DNA from: Lineus longissimus
Lineage: Eukaryota > Nemertea > Pilidiophora > Heteronemertea > Lineidae
Length of the DNA: 20,000 nt
NCBI RefSeq assembly: GCF_910592395.1
Contig: NC_088322.1
Location: 4,054,931-4,074,930 of the forward strand
Direction of reading: 5' to 3'
Shown here: piece by piece, positions 8,269 to 16,037 of the stretch
How positions within the stretch are numbered: the stretch's first letter is position 1
Layout of the letters: each line of letters starts with the position of its first letter
Made by a program: the position numbers and the translations under genes
Notes under the pieces: generated by a model
Database searches by the model: none
Told to the model about the DNA's origin: nothing
Seen by the model: the letters and a program-made list of their open reading frames with translations, nothing else

Positions 8269-8745
8269 ATGGAACTTGAAACTGTAACTGATACTACTAA
8301 AGTTTCAGTGTCTAAGAAACCTCGATCAGAGAAACAATTAGCATGGTCTAGAGAACTGGGTAGAAGATCTAAGGAATTTAAGAGGATAAAAAAGGATAAG
8401 ACGACATTTAAAGTACATGACTCCTCACCAAAAAACAGAGTTGTGGAAAAGGAGGAAGAAGAATTAGAGGAAGAAGAACCACAATCTCAAAATACTGATG
8501 TATCACTGCGTGAATCTAGTAGTAATACTTATGTCTATGTACTAGGTTTAGGTGCCGTTATTTTAGCAACATTCATTATGTTTAAGAAACTTCCTAAAAA
8601 AGTAAGTAAAGAGCAGCGATCAGGCTTGAATCAAACTTTGTTCTCTGGACGTAGTCCGAATGAAGCAGTCATGAAGGGATCAATTAACCCTCTTGTTAAA
8701 CCTGTAGTTAAAGAGAAGAAATGTACTATTCCTTTAATGGAATGA
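8269..8745 (+). CDS. Small single-span membrane protein, basic then acidic N-terminal region
   Basis: This 158-residue protein has a basic N-terminal segment (KKPRSEKQLAWSRELGRRSKEFKR, about residues 16-39) of a type I recall from Polinton proteins. A Glu-rich stretch (60-71) and one transmembrane segment (about 88-105) follow, then a basic flank. After the membrane segment a diverged hairpin repeat (8631-8659) is in frame and adds LNQTLFSGRSPNEA. The start ATG follows AAGATAA. The gene converges on the minus-strand gene at 8789; the 43 bp between them contain an inverted pair of hairpin repeats. A minor virion membrane or DNA-associated role is inferred from composition only. Confidence 0.75.
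   Translation: MELETVTDTTKVSVSKKPRSEKQLAWSRELGRRSKEFKRIKKDKTTFKVHDSSPKNRVVEKEEEELEEEEPQSQNTDVSLRESSSNTYVYVLGLGAVILATFIMFKKLPKKVSKEQRSGLNQTLFSGRSPNEAVMKGSINPLVKPVVKEKKCTIPLME
8631..8659 (-). repeat. Diverged double-hairpin repeat, in frame
   Basis: The GGAC-GTA-GTCC stem is intact; the other stem is degenerate (AAAC-TTT-GTTC). It is translated QTLFSGRSP after the membrane segment of the 8269-8745 gene. Confidence 0.8.
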
Positions 8746-8758
8746 TCTCATCAGGTGG

Positions 8759-8817
8759 TCGAGCTTTGCTCTCTGGACCTTGTCTCAGTCAGACTTCGTC
8801 TTGAGAGCAAAGCTCGA
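8759..8817. repeat. Inverted pair of double-hairpin repeats between convergent genes
   Basis: A reverse unit (8759-8786) lies 14 bp after the plus-strand stop. A forward unit (8791-8817) contains the end of the minus-strand gene. It is positioned as a bidirectional 3'-end signal. Confidence 0.9.
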
Positions 8818-9739
8818 TTCTTAACTCTAAAGAAACCTCTGTTCCTCTGAAATTAACTAGCTTACCATTCTCATCAGTGATTTCGAATTTTATGTGATTA
8901 GTACACTTATTTATCGTTTTCTTACAATTCGGTTCGTATCGCTGCATTTTTATTTGGTCACCATCTTCTACAGGTATGATGCAGAAAATGTTAGATGGTT
9001 TATTGTTGTAGAGGGTATTAGCTTTGTCAACCAAATTAGCTTGCAGGAATAGATATTTCCTGTAAAAGTTGAGTGGTCTTGTGGAGTAGTATTTTCCTTT
9101 CTTGGTGAATTTAGTTTGCTTAAAGCCAAACCACTCATTCACCACTGTGAGCTGTTTTTCTATCACCTCTCTTATGGTTTTGCTTATTTGAAAACCTTCT
9201 GTGTTTCTCTCAATCTTGATTTTTTCATTTTTATCTAACTTGTCTACTTTCAGAGGGTACTCTTTATCCTCTGTAAGTTCAAGGGTTATGTAATTATTGT
9301 TATCACAGTAAATTTTCACATGGCTTATTCCAATTTCTTTTATGTATTTTTGCCATACCTCACAAAACTCACTTAAACTAAAATGTCGAGAGTATGGAAA
9401 TGTGTATTGAGTAATGGTGTCTTTAGTTGTGGTAGAATCATTTTCCAAATGCCGTTCGCAAATTTTCATGACTTCCTTTTCAAGTGTATCTGTTTCAAGT
9501 CCAGGAGCAAATAATGTCCTACACCATAATTGTTTATCTAAGGGCTCATGTGTTGTAATTCTGGTTATTTCGACTAGAAATGAGAAAATCCTGACTCCCT
9601 CTGGTAGAAAATCACCTGTCCACCATGAATTGTAAAAGGTTATCGATTTCAAAGTAATGGATTTTATGTCTAATTGGTCTGTTAAGTAGTACTCAAATTT
9701 GGCTTCATTACATTCTTGTTCATTGATTATGAAGTCCAT
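8789..9739 (-). CDS. Penton-like or other virion surface protein (C-terminal jelly-roll-like)
   Basis: This 316-residue protein ends with IKFEITDENGKLVNFRGTEVSLELRIEL. That pattern of basic-aromatic strand, D-x-x-G turn and final beta strand matches the C-terminus of the penton-like protein at 18340-19107 (NIRLTDEKGEIIDLNGHNVQYQLVL). The N-terminal part is beta-rich with no membrane segment. Two such proteins in one element suggest paralogous vertex, fibre or attachment proteins, which is inference. The last residues and stop codon are supplied by a hairpin repeat (8791-8817). The start is ATG preceded by TTGAATTAAATAGAA. It is divergent from the polymerase, with 56 bp between the two ATGs. 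It could equally be an unrelated protein with a convergent beta-rich C-terminus. Confidence 0.7.
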   Translation of the reverse strand: MDFIINEQECNEAKFEYYLTDQLDIKSITLKSITFYNSWWTGDFLPEGVRIFSFLVEITRITTHEPLDKQLWCRTLFAPGLETDTLEKEVMKICERHLENDSTTTKDTITQYTFPYSRHFSLSEFCEVWQKYIKEIGISHVKIYCDNNNYITLELTEDKEYPLKVDKLDKNEKIKIERNTEGFQISKTIREVIEKQLTVVNEWFGFKQTKFTKKGKYYSTRPLNFYRKYLFLQANLVDKANTLYNNKPSNIFCIIPVEDGDQIKMQRYEPNCKKTINKCTNHIKFEITDENGKLVNFRGTEVSLELRIELCSQDEV

Positions 9740-9795
9740 TTCTATTTAATTCAAGATATTTATTGAATTTAATAAATTTTAATCTAATAAATAGA

Positions 9796-11211
9796 ATGAC
9801 TGATAAGAATCAGAAAATACTTTGCACTACATGTGACAAGTACATATCCTACAATAATATGGCTATTCACAGGAGAACCAAAGGTCACTTAAGTAAATTA
9901 AATCCGGATTATGTCCCTATTGCTCAACCCCGAGCCCAATCACTGATCCCTAAAACTATGGATAAGAAACTTGCATTTGAGGAAAATGAGCTAGATGGCA
10001 TAAAGAAAGTGAGTGGAATAGAAATAGTAAAACAATTTGGCAAGCCTGTAGTCACCATTAGTTTGAAGATTGACAGAGAAGCTAAACAAGTGTATGAATA
10101 CAGAGATAAATTAGAGGAGGTATTATTTCAACTCAATGATTACCATCACAAAATTAGCATATCAGTATTTGCTCAGTTTGATCGTCAGGGTGAAAGTGTA
10201 ACACACCCCATACAGTCTCCAATGGAAAGCATAATTTCAAGGAACCAGGCAATTTATGCCATAACCAACCAGTTAAACTACATTAAGACACAGATTGAGG
10301 AAAGGTACTTTCAAGGTTCTGGACTTACTTTAAATAAAATAGAGTCTTGTAACATGACCATCTGTTCTTACAAGAGGTGTAAAGGTGGTCATTACACTAA
10401 ATTACCATTTAAAACAAAAGCAGTAATAAATGTGGAATCAAATGACAATAAATGTTTTCTCTGGTCTTTATTGGCCGCTAAATATCTGAAAGAAAATCCA
10501 GAGACGGACTTTGTCCTGAGAGCAGAGCTCGAGAGTACATTCAATATCACTACCGATATCAAAATCAAATCATTTCCTGTATGTATTCAAAAGGATATCC
10601 CTAAGATAGAGAGTGATAATAATCTCAAGATTAATGTGTTCAAGTTAGAGAACGAATGGGCTAAGAGCACCTGTGAGGCAAAACTAGAACCTCTCTACCT
10701 GTCCAAGAATTATGATGATGATGATGTCATCGATCTGTTGTATTTCAAGGACCATTTCATGTACATAAGAGACATCAATCTTTTCTTCAGGACACTAGCT
10801 CATAGAGTGTATCTTTGCAGGAGATGCATGAATTACTTTTACAGGAAGTCAACACTAGATAAACATAAAAGGAAATGTGGAGAACACGATTACTGTAAGA
10901 TTACTTTGCCTCCACCTAACAGTAAATGGTCACAAATTAAATTTGAAAAACACTCATTCAAAAATAGAGTTCCGTTTGTGATCTATGCTGATTTCGAAGC
11001 GATAAGCGAACCTTGTTCTTCTGCCGAAGGCAACATACCAGTAGTATCAGTAGAGCCACCTATGATGAAAGAACCGAGTTCAAAGAAACTTTTTAAACAA
11101 AATGCATCAGCTGTTGGTGTTTATGTTCACTCAGACTACACACACCTTTACAGTAGCCAGTATGTGTCTCACAGGGGTGCTGATGTTGTAGATGTGTTCT
11201 GTAATTGGTAA
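9796..11211 (+). CDS. polB: DNA polymerase B, N-terminal part (exonuclease I side)
   Basis: This 471-residue open frame holds the N-terminal region of a protein-primed family B polymerase of Polinton type. An N-terminal C2H2-like finger (C10-x2-C13, H25, H31) comes first. A conserved region with SGLTLNKIES and GGHYTKLP follows (175-204), then DNKCFLWSLL (217-226) and a later HFMYIRDI (320-327). A second finger has C341, C344, H357 and C361, and exonuclease motif I is YADFEA (397-402). The frame is open upstream to a TTG at 9763, but the first ATG is at 9796 in an ATAAATAGAATG context, and I take that as the start. A hairpin repeat is inserted in frame at 10505-10533 (DFVLRAELE, residues 238-246). 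The frame ends at a TAA and the same frame continues into the polymerase domain, so this is one gene with a nonsense interruption. Confidence 0.9.
   Translation: MTDKNQKILCTTCDKYISYNNMAIHRRTKGHLSKLNPDYVPIAQPRAQSLIPKTMDKKLAFEENELDGIKKVSGIEIVKQFGKPVVTISLKIDREAKQVYEYRDKLEEVLFQLNDYHHKISISVFAQFDRQGESVTHPIQSPMESIISRNQAIYAITNQLNYIKTQIEERYFQGSGLTLNKIESCNMTICSYKRCKGGHYTKLPFKTKAVINVESNDNKCFLWSLLAAKYLKENPETDFVLRAELESTFNITTDIKIKSFPVCIQKDIPKIESDNNLKINVFKLENEWAKSTCEAKLEPLYLSKNYDDDDVIDLLYFKDHFMYIRDINLFFRTLAHRVYLCRRCMNYFYRKSTLDKHKRKCGEHDYCKITLPPPNSKWSQIKFEKHSFKNRVPFVIYADFEAISEPCSSAEGNIPVVSVEPPMMKEPSSKKLFKQNASAVGVYVHSDYTHLYSSQYVSHRGADVVDVFCNW
10505..10533 (+). repeat. Double-hairpin repeat, forward, in frame in polB
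   Basis: GGAC-TTT-GTCC then GAGC-AGA-GCTC-GAG. It is translated DFVLRAELE, the same peptide as in the zinc-ribbon gene. Confidence 0.95.
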
Positions 11212-11217
11212 ATCAGG

Positions 11218-13539
11218 ATGGAAGAACAATTCTCTAATTTATTGAACTGTAACTTTCCTCTAACAATGACAGATGAAGACTGGAATAAATATCAATTAGA
11301 AACACATTGTTACTATTGTAATCAACCTTTGGGTTATGACAAGGTCAAGGATCATGATCACTACTGTGGTAGATATCGAGGTGCTGCTCACAACTCGTGT
11401 AATTTGAATGAAAAGAAAGCTATGTTTGTTCCAGTGTTTTTTCACAATCTCAGTAATTACGATTCTCACTTATTTATTAAAGAATTAATGAATAAGCTAC
11501 CGAAGTACAAGAAACTGAAAATACTTGCCAAAACATCAGAGGAATACATCTCATTTCAGTTCGGTTGCTTCAGGTTTTTGGACTCGTACAGATTCCTGCA
11601 GTCCAGTTTAGACAACATAACCAAATCAATGTTGGATGATGATTTTAAAATTACCAGACAGCTGTTCCCAAATACCACTGACTTTAAGCTATTGAGGAAG
11701 AAGGGTTCAGTACCTTACTCTTTTTACACATCACATGAAAGCTACAATGTTACTTACCTAGGAAAGTCTATGTTTTTTGACGAATTGAAAAATGAAATGG
11801 CACCTGATTCTGCCTATGATGAGGCTAAGGTAATATGGGATCATTTCAAGATCAGGAATCACGGTGAGTTCATTGACCTCTACCTCAAAACTGATGTGAT
11901 CCTTTTAGCTGATTTATTTGAGAAATTCAGGGATGTCAATTTGAACTACTTTCAGATAGATCCCTGTCACTGTTACTCGGCACCAGGCCTAACCTGGCAA
12001 GCTGGTTTGAAGTACACAGGAATAAACCTAGAACTACTGACTGATACCAACATTTTACTTACTTTTGAGAAAGCAATACGAGGTGGAATTTCGGGTGTTA
12101 TGGGAACAAGACATGTCAAGGCAGATGAACACCACAAACTACTCTACGTAGACGCAAATAATCTCTACGGCTGGTCCATGATGGAACCTCAACCCTATGG
12201 TAGTTTTGAAATGATAGATATTGATCCACTCGAGCTATGCTCTCAGGACAAAGCTCGACTAGGACAAAGTCCAGAGAACAAGGTTCGACTTAACATGAAT
12301 GTTATCAGTAAAGAGCAGATTATGGCAATTCCAAGTGATAGTGAAGTAGGCTACTTTTTAGAGGTTGATTTGGAGTATCCAGGAAATATTAAATTTAAGT
12401 CAAGGAACTTTCCATTCTGTCCCGAATCTCTCTTTATTGAAGATGATGAATTAAGTCCTTACCAGAGAGAGTTACTGGGCGATGATAAAAGATCAAATGT
12501 AGAGAAACTAATACTAACACAAAAGGATAAAACTAATTACATAGTGCATTACAGAATGCTACAATTTTACCTAAAGCACGGAATGGTACTTAAGAGGGTT
12601 CATTCAGTGATAAGCTTTAAACAATCAAAGTGGTTAGCACCATACATTGATTTTAACACTAAAAGACGTATGGATTCTAAGACTGATTTTGAGAAAGACT
12701 ATTTTAAACTGATGAACAATGCGTTCTATGGAAAAACTTGTGAGAATGTAAGGAACAGGGTTGAAATTGAATTTGTATCGGACGGGGAGAGAGCCAGGAA
12801 TGTAATGGCCAATCCCAGGTTTTCATCGATATGCGTATTTGACGAACATAATGCTGCTATTAGCATGAGGAAAACATCAATGAAATTCAACAAACCAATC
12901 TACATAGGAGCTTCAGTACTTGAATTGTCTAAATTATTAATGTATGAATTCTATTATGAAGTTCTTCAACCGTACTTTGGTGAGAAAAATATTGAACTGC
13001 TGTATCTAGATACAGATTCCTTTGTACTTAACATTAATACTGATGACTTAACTAAAGACTTAAAGGAGTTGAAACACTATTTTGACTTCAGTAATTATCC
13101 AAAAGATCATCCACTCTATGATACCAGTAAGAAGAAGGTACCAGGCTACTTTAAGGATGAGCTAGGAGGAGTAGAGATGACTGAATTCATTGCCCTGAGA
13201 AGTAAGATGTACGCTTACAGGACCAAGACTATGTCTGGAGAGCAAGGCTCGACAAAAGATTACGATTCTAAGAAATTGAAGGGTATTGCCAAGAATGTAG
13301 TAAGGAGAAATATCTCATTTGATGACTATGTTGATTGTCTTGAAAAGAGTAGGTCATTTTACCACAAGATGAGACACTTAAGATCAGATAAACACCAAAT
13401 CTATTTGGAAGAAGTTGACAAAAAAAGCCTCAGTCCTTTTGATGACAAGAGGTTCATACTTGAAGATGGAATAAGCACCTTACCATTTGGAATGTATTAT
13501 GAAGGCTACATAGATTACAGCGATTCAAACTTCGCTTGA
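11218..13539 (+). CDS. polB: DNA polymerase B, C-terminal part (exonuclease II/III and palm domains)
   Basis: This 773-residue part is in the same frame as the N-terminal part. It has a Cys/His cluster CYYC...KVKDHDHYCGRYRGAAHNSCN (31-62), typical of Polinton polymerases. Exonuclease motif II is HNLSNYDSH (76-84) and motif III is YLKTDVILLADLF (222-234). Palm motif A is YVDANNLYGWSM (310-321), motif B is KLMNNAFYGKTCEN (497-510) and motif C is YLDTDS (596-601). A distal KMYAY (663-667) follows, so all catalytic signatures are present. Family knowledge: this enzyme copies the element by protein priming in the DNA_pol_B_2 group. An inverted pair of hairpin repeats is inserted in frame between motifs A and B (12230-12288, residues about 338-357), and a partial copy lies near residue 672. 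The listed ATG is the first Met after the stop and need not be a real start. The stop is 1 bp before a repeat cluster. Confidence 0.93.
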   Translation: MEEQFSNLLNCNFPLTMTDEDWNKYQLETHCYYCNQPLGYDKVKDHDHYCGRYRGAAHNSCNLNEKKAMFVPVFFHNLSNYDSHLFIKELMNKLPKYKKLKILAKTSEEYISFQFGCFRFLDSYRFLQSSLDNITKSMLDDDFKITRQLFPNTTDFKLLRKKGSVPYSFYTSHESYNVTYLGKSMFFDELKNEMAPDSAYDEAKVIWDHFKIRNHGEFIDLYLKTDVILLADLFEKFRDVNLNYFQIDPCHCYSAPGLTWQAGLKYTGINLELLTDTNILLTFEKAIRGGISGVMGTRHVKADEHHKLLYVDANNLYGWSMMEPQPYGSFEMIDIDPLELCSQDKARLGQSPENKVRLNMNVISKEQIMAIPSDSEVGYFLEVDLEYPGNIKFKSRNFPFCPESLFIEDDELSPYQRELLGDDKRSNVEKLILTQKDKTNYIVHYRMLQFYLKHGMVLKRVHSVISFKQSKWLAPYIDFNTKRRMDSKTDFEKDYFKLMNNAFYGKTCENVRNRVEIEFVSDGERARNVMANPRFSSICVFDEHNAAISMRKTSMKFNKPIYIGASVLELSKLLMYEFYYEVLQPYFGEKNIELLYLDTDSFVLNINTDDLTKDLKELKHYFDFSNYPKDHPLYDTSKKKVPGYFKDELGGVEMTEFIALRSKMYAYRTKTMSGEQGSTKDYDSKKLKGIAKNVVRRNISFDDYVDCLEKSRSFYHKMRHLRSDKHQIYLEEVDKKSLSPFDDKRFILEDGISTLPFGMYYEGYIDYSDSNFA
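12230..12288. repeat. Inverted pair of repeats inside polB between motifs A and B
   Basis: A reverse unit (12230-12259, first stem GAGC-TAT-GCTC; second stem altered) is followed by a forward unit (12262-12288, GGAC-AAA-GTCC, then GAAC-AAG-GTTC with a paired substitution). Both are read through in frame. Confidence 0.9.
13233..13253 (+). repeat. Partial repeat in polB C-terminal region
   Basis: GTCTGGAGAGCAAGGCTCGAC matches the second half of a forward unit. It is translated MSGEQGST in a region where related polymerases are variable. Confidence 0.65.
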
Positions 13540-13540
13540 G

Positions 13541-13837
13541 TCGAGCTTTGCTCTCTGGACTTTGTCCTAGTACGACTACGTCTTGAGAGCAAAGCTCGAT
13601 TAGGACTACGTCCAGAGAGCAAAGCTCGATTAGGACTACGTCCAGAGAGCAAAGCTCGATTAAACTAATGAATAGGGTGGTGCTGATGGTAGTGTTACTT
13701 GGTGAAATTCATCCCTAACACCGAAGTCATGATAATAGTGATAGTGATACACCACATTAGGATTAGGACGTAGTCCGGGTCCGACTTCGTCTTGAGAGCA
13801 TAGCTCGAGTCGAACTTTGTTCTCTGGACGTAGTCCG
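13541..13837. repeat. Cluster of double-hairpin repeats between convergent genes
   Basis: This intergenic region holds one reverse-orientation unit (13541-13567) and three forward units (13574-13599, 13603-13629, 13633-13659). The last two are identical at a 30-bp period. Then come about 100 bp of unremarkable sequence and a second group: a lone GGAC-GTA-GTCC hairpin (13766-13776), a forward unit (13780-13808) and a reverse unit (13809-13837) tail to tail. The cluster begins 1 bp after the polymerase stop and ends 13 bp before the end of the minus-strand gene that reads toward it. It is well placed to form 3' ends for both genes. Confidence 0.9.
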
Positions 13838-13850
13838 GGTCCTGTTTGAT

Positions 13851-14510
13851 TTACTGAACTTTTAGTTTTTCTAGCATCTCTGTCTGTGCTAGTTTTTTTC
13901 CTTCTTCTAAAAAAGTCTTCTTTAAAGACTCTACATCAACAGCTGAACTTGCCTCCCTTTGTTTTTTCCTAATGGCATTTTTCATCGAAATGTATTTCTC
14001 CTTCTCCTTGAGAATCAAAGTAAACTCATCTGTAGATATGTGAGAATCGGTTAAGGCTTTACTAACCAAATCATTGATTGTGTTCAGTTTTGAAATTGCC
14101 AACATTCTGATATTCTCATGCTTTTCAATTTTCTTAAGAATATTCTTTTTCTCCCAGCCTAAGGCTGATGAAATAATGGCACTACCTATTGTTACGCCAC
14201 CCAAAGCTAAGCCTATCGGTGCCGTGATGACACCAGCTAGAGCGGAAACACCAACAGATCCGGCTGCTACGCTAGTTAAATTAAGGAAATGGCTAATGCC
14301 AGTAATTACGCTAAATGCTTTTTTGTACTTTGAAAATATCTTTCTTCTAAATTCAATCTCGCTTTCTAAGAAACTCTTAACCTCACATATTTGTTGTAGT
14401 CTGAAAGCCTGAGTGTTACTTTCTGTATGCTTTTCAGACCTTTCATAGTTCAAATGACTTTCAGAGTTTAAATTACTTAAATCTGGATAAACCTTATTGT
14501 CTCCATCCAT
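13851..14510 (-). CDS. Conserved Polinton membrane-active-type protein
   Basis: This 219-residue protein has a charged N-terminus and a helical region (about 37-65). A long hydrophobic Ala/Gly-rich region (about 66-118) may form a hairpin of two membrane helices. A charged helical C-terminus follows with KKIEKHENIRMLAISKLNTI (126-145) and ISTDEFTLILKEKEKYISMK (158-177). I recall this C-terminal pattern from hypothetical proteins of invertebrate Polintons; no function is established. The composition would suit a membrane-disrupting or pore-like virion protein, but that is inference. The start is ATG in a TAATTAAATG context, 4 bp after the stop of the small basic gene upstream, so the two are probably co-transcribed or arranged as a compact pair. 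Confidence 0.8.
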   Translation of the reverse strand: MDGDNKVYPDLSNLNSESHLNYERSEKHTESNTQAFRLQQICEVKSFLESEIEFRRKIFSKYKKAFSVITGISHFLNLTSVAAGSVGVSALAGVITAPIGLALGGVTIGSAIISSALGWEKKNILKKIEKHENIRMLAISKLNTINDLVSKALTDSHISTDEFTLILKEKEKYISMKNAIRKKQREASSAVDVESLKKTFLEEGKKLAQTEMLEKLKVQ

Positions 14511-14514
14511 TTAA

Positions 14515-14802
14515 TTAGTGGGAATAACTAGAATCAGTTGTTCTGTCATTTCTAGTGTTTAGTGTTGATCCTACAGACACTACAGGTTTTTGAAGTACAT
14601 TAAATTTTAAAGGTTTTTCTGACCCAACAGGTTTTTCTGACCCAACAGGTTTTTCTGTCCCAGCAGGCCCAGCAGGTTTTAAAGGTTTTTCGGGACCAGG
14701 CTCCAACTTTGACTCTACTTCTGCCTCTAATTCTCTATGAAATCGTTCTAATCTTTCTTTCCAATTACGTGGTCGTTTTGTGTAACCCCAAGTTCTATTC
14801 AT
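14515..14802 (-). CDS. Small basic, proline-rich protein
   Basis: This 95-residue protein has an N-terminal basic segment (RTWGYTKRPRNWKERLERFHRELE, residues 3-26) that could be a DNA- or capsid-interacting helix. A low-complexity Glu/Lys/Pro/Gly region with tandem EKPVGS units (18-bp DNA repeats near 14620-14660) follows, then a Ser/Thr-rich tail. No family is recognised. Support for it being a gene: an ATG in a CTTAATTAAATG context shared with its neighbours, exact packing between flanking genes (4 bp to the next start, 19 bp to the previous stop), and the same strand. The core of an adenovirus-like DNA-condensing protein is one possibility, with weak support. Confidence 0.68.
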   Translation of the reverse strand: MNRTWGYTKRPRNWKERLERFHRELEAEVESKLEPGPEKPLKPAGPAGTEKPVGSEKPVGSEKPLKFNVLQKPVVSVGSTLNTRNDRTTDSSYSH

Positions 14803-14821
14803 TTAATTAAGTAAAATAAAA

Positions 14822-15949
14822 TCAATTCACTGCAAAGAGTAAATTTCTTTCAAGTCTATTATTCAACTTAATCATCTCGTTTATGATTTCTGTCTGACTA
14901 CATATGTTAATGTTCTGGTTCATTCTCATGTTATTATTTAAATTCGATAATCTATCAAGCAGAATCATATTTTCATCACGAAGATAATCCCCGAAATGCT
15001 GTGATATCACTATTTTCCAATTTGGTATTACATCCTGGTCTCGAAAGACAAACCAGTTTTCACTTCTCATTTTTACCATGAAATCCATTGACCTATCCAA
15101 TTGATCCTTAAATAGTGTGTAGTCTACTTTAGCACTCTTCTGTCTGTTTTCTGTCTTTTCCATTGGTCTAATGTTAAACCAAGCAAAGCACAGTTCAGGT
15201 TTATCTTTGAATTCCTTGATTGGTAAGACATGATCCAACTCTTCTTCTACTATTCGAACTCTTTTCTCGGGACTTTGTCCTATTGGAGATAGACTCCTCT
15301 GGTACTTTAACCACTGTGAGAAGAAACTGTCTGTACATCCTAGATTGAATGATGAATTACCGTTACACTCTCCCTTAGAAATGCGGTTTAGACCAACTCT
15401 AATTTTGTGTCTGTCTCTATTACCATTTTGGTCAAGGTAATCCTTTTTGTAATATGAATTAAAACATGATCTGCAGTTACCTCTATTTCCGTCTTTACCA
15501 AATTCACCATCACTTAGTAATTTATTTTCATAACATTTATTACATCCCTTGATTTTACTTGAACCACATTCTTTACAGTAATCAAGTAGTTTATTACGCC
15601 TGTTCTTTTCAAAATTAATTTCAGGTTTCTTTTCACAGCACTTAACACAATAAATTGTAGGTTGATTTTCCATGTTTTGATTCATCATATTATTCTGATT
15701 TTCCATATTTTGATTCATCATATTATTCTGATTTATCATATTTTGATTTTCCATGTTTTGATTTAAGATAAACTGATTTATCATATTTTGATTTAACATA
15801 ATCTGATTTATCAGATTTTGATTTAACATATTATTTTGATGCAAATAATACAAAAACTTCTGAATATTTTGATTCATCATATTATCATGATTCATCATAT
15901 CATTTTGATTCATCATACCATTTTGATTATCAAATATTGCTCCATCCAT
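14822..15949 (-). CDS. Asn/Met-rich protein with zinc clusters and HNH-like nuclease domain
   Basis: This 375-residue protein begins with a low-complexity region of repeated NQNM and ENQN units (about 8-96; 33-bp DNA repeats at 15664-15729). Four CxxC pairs follow: C101/C104, C125/C128, C136/C139 and C159/C162. Next is an HNH-like segment, ELDHVLPIKEF (237-247), then WFNIRPMEKTENRQKS (257-272). Its Asp-His and two Asn positions fit an HNH fold. A helical C-terminus follows. This would be a zinc-stabilised endonuclease acting on element or host DNA; the catalytic assignment is from motif shape only. A hairpin repeat is in frame just before the HNH motif (15254-15281, giving SPIGQSPEKRVR). The start ATG follows a TAAATAAAGAAAGAA leader. 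Confidence 0.72.
   Translation of the reverse strand: MDGAIFDNQNGMMNQNDMMNHDNMMNQNIQKFLYYLHQNNMLNQNLINQIMLNQNMINQFILNQNMENQNMINQNNMMNQNMENQNNMMNQNMENQPTIYCVKCCEKKPEINFEKNRRNKLLDYCKECGSSKIKGCNKCYENKLLSDGEFGKDGNRGNCRSCFNSYYKKDYLDQNGNRDRHKIRVGLNRISKGECNGNSSFNLGCTDSFFSQWLKYQRSLSPIGQSPEKRVRIVEEELDHVLPIKEFKDKPELCFAWFNIRPMEKTENRQKSAKVDYTLFKDQLDRSMDFMVKMRSENWFVFRDQDVIPNWKIVISQHFGDYLRDENMILLDRLSNLNNNMRMNQNINICSQTEIINEMIKLNNRLERNLLFAVN
15254..15281 (-). repeat. Diverged double-hairpin repeat in the HNH-like gene
   Basis: TCGAACTCTTTTCTCGGGACTTTGTCCT on the plus strand; the GGAC-TTT-GTCC stem is intact. It is in frame just ahead of the HNH motif. Confidence 0.8.
15664..15729 (-). repeat. 33-bp tandem repeat in the Asn/Met-rich region
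   Basis: Bases 15664-15696 and 15697-15729 are near-identical (one difference) and encode the repeated NNMMNQNMENQ segment. Similar but less regular units extend toward 15945. Confidence 0.85.
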
Positions 15950-16037
15950 TTCTTTCTTTATTTAGTAGGACATTTTTTTTTTAAATTACGTTTTTCGAAC
16001 TTGTTCTTGTGACTTAAGTCACTTTAGAGACTTTATT
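15950..16037. terminator. Diverged double hairpin after the integrase
   Basis: Two adjacent stems are present: GAAC-TT-GTTC (15997-16006) and GTGAC-TTAA-GTCAC (16009-16022), just past the integrase stop. The order and spacing match the 28-nt double-hairpin repeat, but the stem sequences differ while still pairing. A 3'-end signal is inferred. Confidence 0.55.

Noticed and set aside
9763-9795. Upstream extension of the polymerase frame to a TTG
   Set aside because: Eukaryotic initiation at TTG is unlikely. The extra residues are AT-rich leader, and the ATG at 9796 directly precedes the conserved N-terminal finger.
11205-11220. Programmed stop-codon readthrough in the polymerase
   Set aside because: The stop is TAA followed by ATC, without the known CARYYA-type readthrough context and with no obvious downstream structure. 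Inactivation or error is simpler.
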